From NCBI GenBank assembly GCA_015494725.1, contig WGAR01000175.1:1-25604 (forward strand): a DNA stretch of 25,604 nt, in the 5' to 3' direction. The notes beneath the pieces are model-generated. The model saw only the letters and a list, made by a program, of their open reading frames with translations, was not told the DNA's origin and ran no database searches. Within the stretch, counting starts at the first letter, position 1. The number at the start of each line of letters is the position of its first letter. The position numbers and the translations under genes are program-made. This DNA is from Thermodesulfobacteriaceae bacterium. Lineage in GTDB: Bacteria; Desulfobacterota; Thermodesulfobacteria; Thermodesulfobacteriales; Thermodesulfobacteriaceae. Below, piece after piece: positions 23,675 to 25,604 of the stretch.

Positions 23675-23695
23675 CCCCTTACAAGGAGGTCCCTT

Positions 23696-24139
23696 ATGCC
23701 TGTAGGACAGAGGAAGGATCCCTATCGTAATTTCCGTTTTCTGGTGGAGATCGACGGCATCGTTCAGGCCGGGTTCAGCGAGGTAACCCTTCCGGACAGC
23801 ACCCAGGACGTGGTGGAATACCGGGAGGGGCATGAGCCGCCGGTATTGCGAAAGCTGCCGGGTCTGGCCAAGTACGGCAACGTAACCCTCAAGTGGGGGG
23901 TTACCGATTCCCTGGAACTCTATAACTGGCGTCGGCTGGTGGAACAGGGGAAGATGGGCGAGGCCCGGCGCAACGTGGCCATCATCGTCCTTAACGAGGA
24001 GGGAGAACCCGCGGCCCGGTGGGAGTTTTATCAGGCCTGGCCGAGCAAATACGACGCCCCGGATCTCAACGCCAAAGGCAACGAGGTGGCCATCGAAACC
24101 CTGGAAATAACCCATGAAGGCATGAAACGCACCGCCTAG
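23696..24139 (+). CDS. Inner tube protein (phage tail tube, gp19/Pvc1-like)
   Basis: This is the hexameric inner-tube subunit through which cargo passes. The 147-residue product is full length: DPYRNFRFLVEIDGIVQAGFSEVTLPDS, then VEYREGHEPPVLRKLPGLAKYGNVTLKWGVTDSLELYNWRR and IETLEITHEGMKR, the classic tube pattern for the T4 gp19 family. It follows the sheath gene after 21 bases with AAGGAGG 6 bases before ATG. Only one tube gene is present in the visible part. Confidence 0.95.
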   Translation: MPVGQRKDPYRNFRFLVEIDGIVQAGFSEVTLPDSTQDVVEYREGHEPPVLRKLPGLAKYGNVTLKWGVTDSLELYNWRRLVEQGKMGEARRNVAIIVLNEEGEPAARWEFYQAWPSKYDAPDLNAKGNEVAIETLEITHEGMKRTA

Positions 24140-24149
24140 GAGGAAGACC

Positions 24150-24512
24150 ATGTTACAGACGGAGTTCGAGTTCACCCTGCCCAAAGGCTATGTGGACGAT
24201 GAGGGTCGTCTCCACCGTCAGGGGGTCATGAGGCTGGCCACCGCCGCGGATGAGATCCTGCCCCTCAAGGACCCCCGGGTACAGACCAATCCGGCTTATC
24301 TAACGGTTATCGTTCTTTCGCGGGTCATTCTCCGCCTGGGGGACCTTCCGGATGTAAATCCTCGCATTATCGAGGGGCTTTTTCTGGAGGATCTGCTCTA
24401 CCTCCAGGATCTCTATCAACGCATCAACGGCGGGGGCGGATACACCCTGAAGACCAAGTGTCCGCAATGCGGACAGGAAGTGACGGTGGAGGTGACCAAC
24501 CCGGGGGCCTGA
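24150..24512 (+). CDS. Small tail-assembly-like eCIS protein with zinc-ribbon half
   Basis: This 120-residue protein is placed directly after the tube gene, where contractile systems often encode a tail-assembly/chaperone-like protein. The family-like core is FEFTLPKGYVDDEGRLHRQGVMRLATAADEILPL, VQTNPAYLTVIVLSRVILRLGDLPDVNPRIIEGLFLEDLLYLQDLYQRIN. It ends with KTKCPQCGQEVTVEV, a single CxxC knuckle that could bind zinc through dimerisation or with a partner. AGGAGG lies 6 bases before ATG. Its 3' end overlaps the next reading frame. Confidence 0.75.
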   Translation: MLQTEFEFTLPKGYVDDEGRLHRQGVMRLATAADEILPLKDPRVQTNPAYLTVIVLSRVILRLGDLPDVNPRIIEGLFLEDLLYLQDLYQRINGGGGYTLKTKCPQCGQEVTVEVTNPGA

Positions 24513-24682
24513 AGGGCTACCCCCTGGAGCGTCTTTATGAGGAACTGGCCTTTCTGGCTTATCACCTGCACTGGGGCTATCAGGAACTCCTGGAGCTGGA
24601 TCATGCGGAAAGGAGACGCTGGTGCCGGGAAATAAGCCGTATCAATCAGCGATTGGCCGAGGAGGAAAGACGCCGGGGGTAG
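24458..24682 (+). CDS. DUF6760 family eCIS protein
   Basis: This is a short helical protein, up to 74 residues. The segment GYPLERLYEELAFLAYHLHWGYQELLELDHAERRRWCREISRIN is the DUF6760 signature, commonly found right after the tube/assembly genes of eCIS and tailed phages. The true start is uncertain: GTG 24458 and ATG 24467 lie inside the previous gene without ribosome binding sites, and the conserved part begins only at about 24515, right after the previous stop. Coupled translation is likely. The function is unknown; the position suggests a role in tail assembly. Confidence 0.75.
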   Translation: MSAMRTGSDGGGDQPGGLKGYPLERLYEELAFLAYHLHWGYQELLELDHAERRRWCREISRINQRLAEEERRRG

Positions 24683-25604
24683 CCCTATTCCGACCCCTTG
24701 TTCCGGGCATTTTCCTGGCAGAAAGGATCCGAAAACGGCATCACCTGGAAAGAGGATCTCCATCCCTCCTTAAGCTGGTCTGGCGGATACCGGGAGGAAG
24801 GTTTTTCCGCCCCCTGCGGTCCCGGATAGCCTTCCGGCCGAAAAAGCATTCCGGAGATAAGGGCCCGGGGCTCCTCCTGCGGGTGATCCGGATAAGAGAA
24901 AAAACCCCCGGGAGGCCCCCTCTCGTGCTGCTCGCCTCCGGGGCTTCCGGAGGAACGGAGCCGGAAACCTTCTCCCGCTATATCCTCATCCTCGAACCAC
25001 CGGTTTTTCTCCGGGAACGGATCACCCTCCGCGGGATCCTATCCCCGACCGGGGCTTCCTCTCCCTCGCCTCCTCTCCCTTCCGCCCCGAAGGAGGAGAA
25101 ATTCCTTCCCCGACCGGAGATCCTGATAGGGAAGGAATCTCTCCGTATCGTCCGGGAAGGAAGCCCGGAACCTCCGGTTACCCCTTCCGGGGAAGGACCT
25201 CTCCGAAAAGAAATTACCCGTTTCCTGGACACCGTACGGGAGAGGAGGGACCTTGCCGCTCCCGCAGGAGGGGTCCGGCGGGAAAACTTCACCCTCCTTT
25301 GGCGGGTCCGGGGAAGCCTTGGGGAGAGGGAAGGGCTTTCCCTTGTCTGGAGGGGGTCCTTTCCCGGATCGGGGCCTGGCTTCACAGAGCAGAGGGAAAT
25401 CCCCGGGGAAGACAGCCGGATCTTCCCGAGGACCTTTCCCGGAAGGGAAAAAAGGCCCGGAGAAAAAGGCGGGATTGCGGCAGGAGAAGGCCCCGGGGGC
25501 GGGAAGGAACCGCCGCTTTCCCTGATCTATGCCCGGTATTTCCACCGGGAGATCCCCGGGGACAGGACTTCCGGAAGGGTTCGGGAGGCGGAAGTCCCGG
25601 AGGA
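24622..25604 (+). CDS. Unrecognised Pro/Gly/Arg-rich protein, runs off the right edge (partial)
   Basis: One frame stays open from 24622 to the window end with no stop (at least 327 residues). GTG 24622 has GGAAAGGAG six bases upstream and lies 61 bases inside the DUF6760 gene; later starts are possible. Two folded-looking stretches (LLRVIRIREKTPGRPPLVLLASG, ETFSRYILILEPPVFLRERITLRGIL) are separated by long Pro/Gly/Ser/Glu/Arg-rich segments with disordered character. In comparable eCIS clusters the spike-adapter (LysM) and spike genes follow about here, but I see no LysM or VgrG motif. It could be a structural, tail-fibre-like or tape-measure-like protein; the family is unknown to me. Confidence 0.55.
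   Translation, partial: MPGNKPYQSAIGRGGKTPGVALFRPLVPGIFLAERIRKRHHLERGSPSLLKLVWRIPGGRFFRPLRSRIAFRPKKHSGDKGPGLLLRVIRIREKTPGRPPLVLLASGASGGTEPETFSRYILILEPPVFLRERITLRGILSPTGASSPSPPLPSAPKEEKFLPRPEILIGKESLRIVREGSPEPPVTPSGEGPLRKEITRFLDTVRERRDLAAPAGGVRRENFTLLWRVRGSLGEREGLSLVWRGSFPGSGPGFTEQREIPGEDSRIFPRTFPGREKRPGEKGGIAAGEGPGGGKEPPLSLIYARYFHREIPGDRTSGRVREAEVPE

Noticed and set aside
22136..24512. Prophage or T6SS instead of eCIS
   Set aside because: No capsid, terminase, portal, lysis or TssJLM genes are seen, and the AAA ATPase plus DUF4255 plus DUF6760 combination fits eCIS; the missing right side prevents full proof.
24978..25545. Two overlapping leftward open frames under the right-edge gene
   Set aside because: They are antisense to a longer open frame with a plausible start and ribosome site, and their Arg/Ser/Pro-rich translations look like composition artefacts of GC-rich DNA.
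1..25604. CRISPR arrays, tRNA or rRNA genes, insertion sequences, attachment sites
   Set aside because: I looked and found no regular repeat-spacer arrays, cloverleaf-like segments, transposase motifs or terminal inverted repeats. Eye scanning could miss short RNAs.

Overview
The window is GC-rich, densely packed bacterial chromosome with very short or negative intergenic gaps. Its proteins are rich in Arg, Glu, Leu and Pro and poor in Gln and Cys. It also carries a class II ribonucleotide reductase with an intein, a TrmD fused to a second SPOUT-type domain, and a DUF6178 protein. Together these suggest a thermophilic, anaerobic member of the Thermodesulfobacteriota (Thermosulfurimonas-like). 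That placement is inference from gene content; no rRNA is present to confirm it.

Positions 1-6171 hold mixed housekeeping genes on both strands: the tail of an unknown gene, a helix-turn-helix (HTH) protein, lgt, a membrane protein followed by tyrA, birA, and nrdJ interrupted by an intein at its catalytic cysteine. Genes that converge here overlap or share stop-codon bases. Positions 6234-14137 run left to right: a Ca2+/Na+ antiporter, then ffh and the translation/RNA cluster rpsP-khpA-rimM-trmD-rplS-rnhB-yraN, closing with a DUF6178 gene. Positions 14134-16213 hold a leftward pair: a DAHP synthase-like gene followed by a radical SAM gene.

From 16261 to the right edge there is an incomplete extracellular contractile injection system (eCIS, phage-tail-like) operon. 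It contains an AAA+ ATPase, a 961-residue candidate effector, a DUF4255 (Pvc16-like) tail-terminator protein, a transthyretin/CarboxypepD-like protein, sheath, inner tube, a small tail-assembly protein, a DUF6760 protein, and the start of an unrecognised Pro/Gly/Arg-rich protein. The candidate effector combines a Gly-rich beta region, a strongly basic linker and a C-terminal HNH-like nuclease motif. Spike and baseplate genes would be expected further right.

The most interesting points are the ATPase translationally coupled to a nuclease-tipped effector in a thermophile eCIS, the RNR intein with decayed endonuclease motifs, the fused TrmD, and a recurring promoter layout that places the predicted transcription start at or within a few bases of the start codon (leaderless or nearly leaderless mRNAs).
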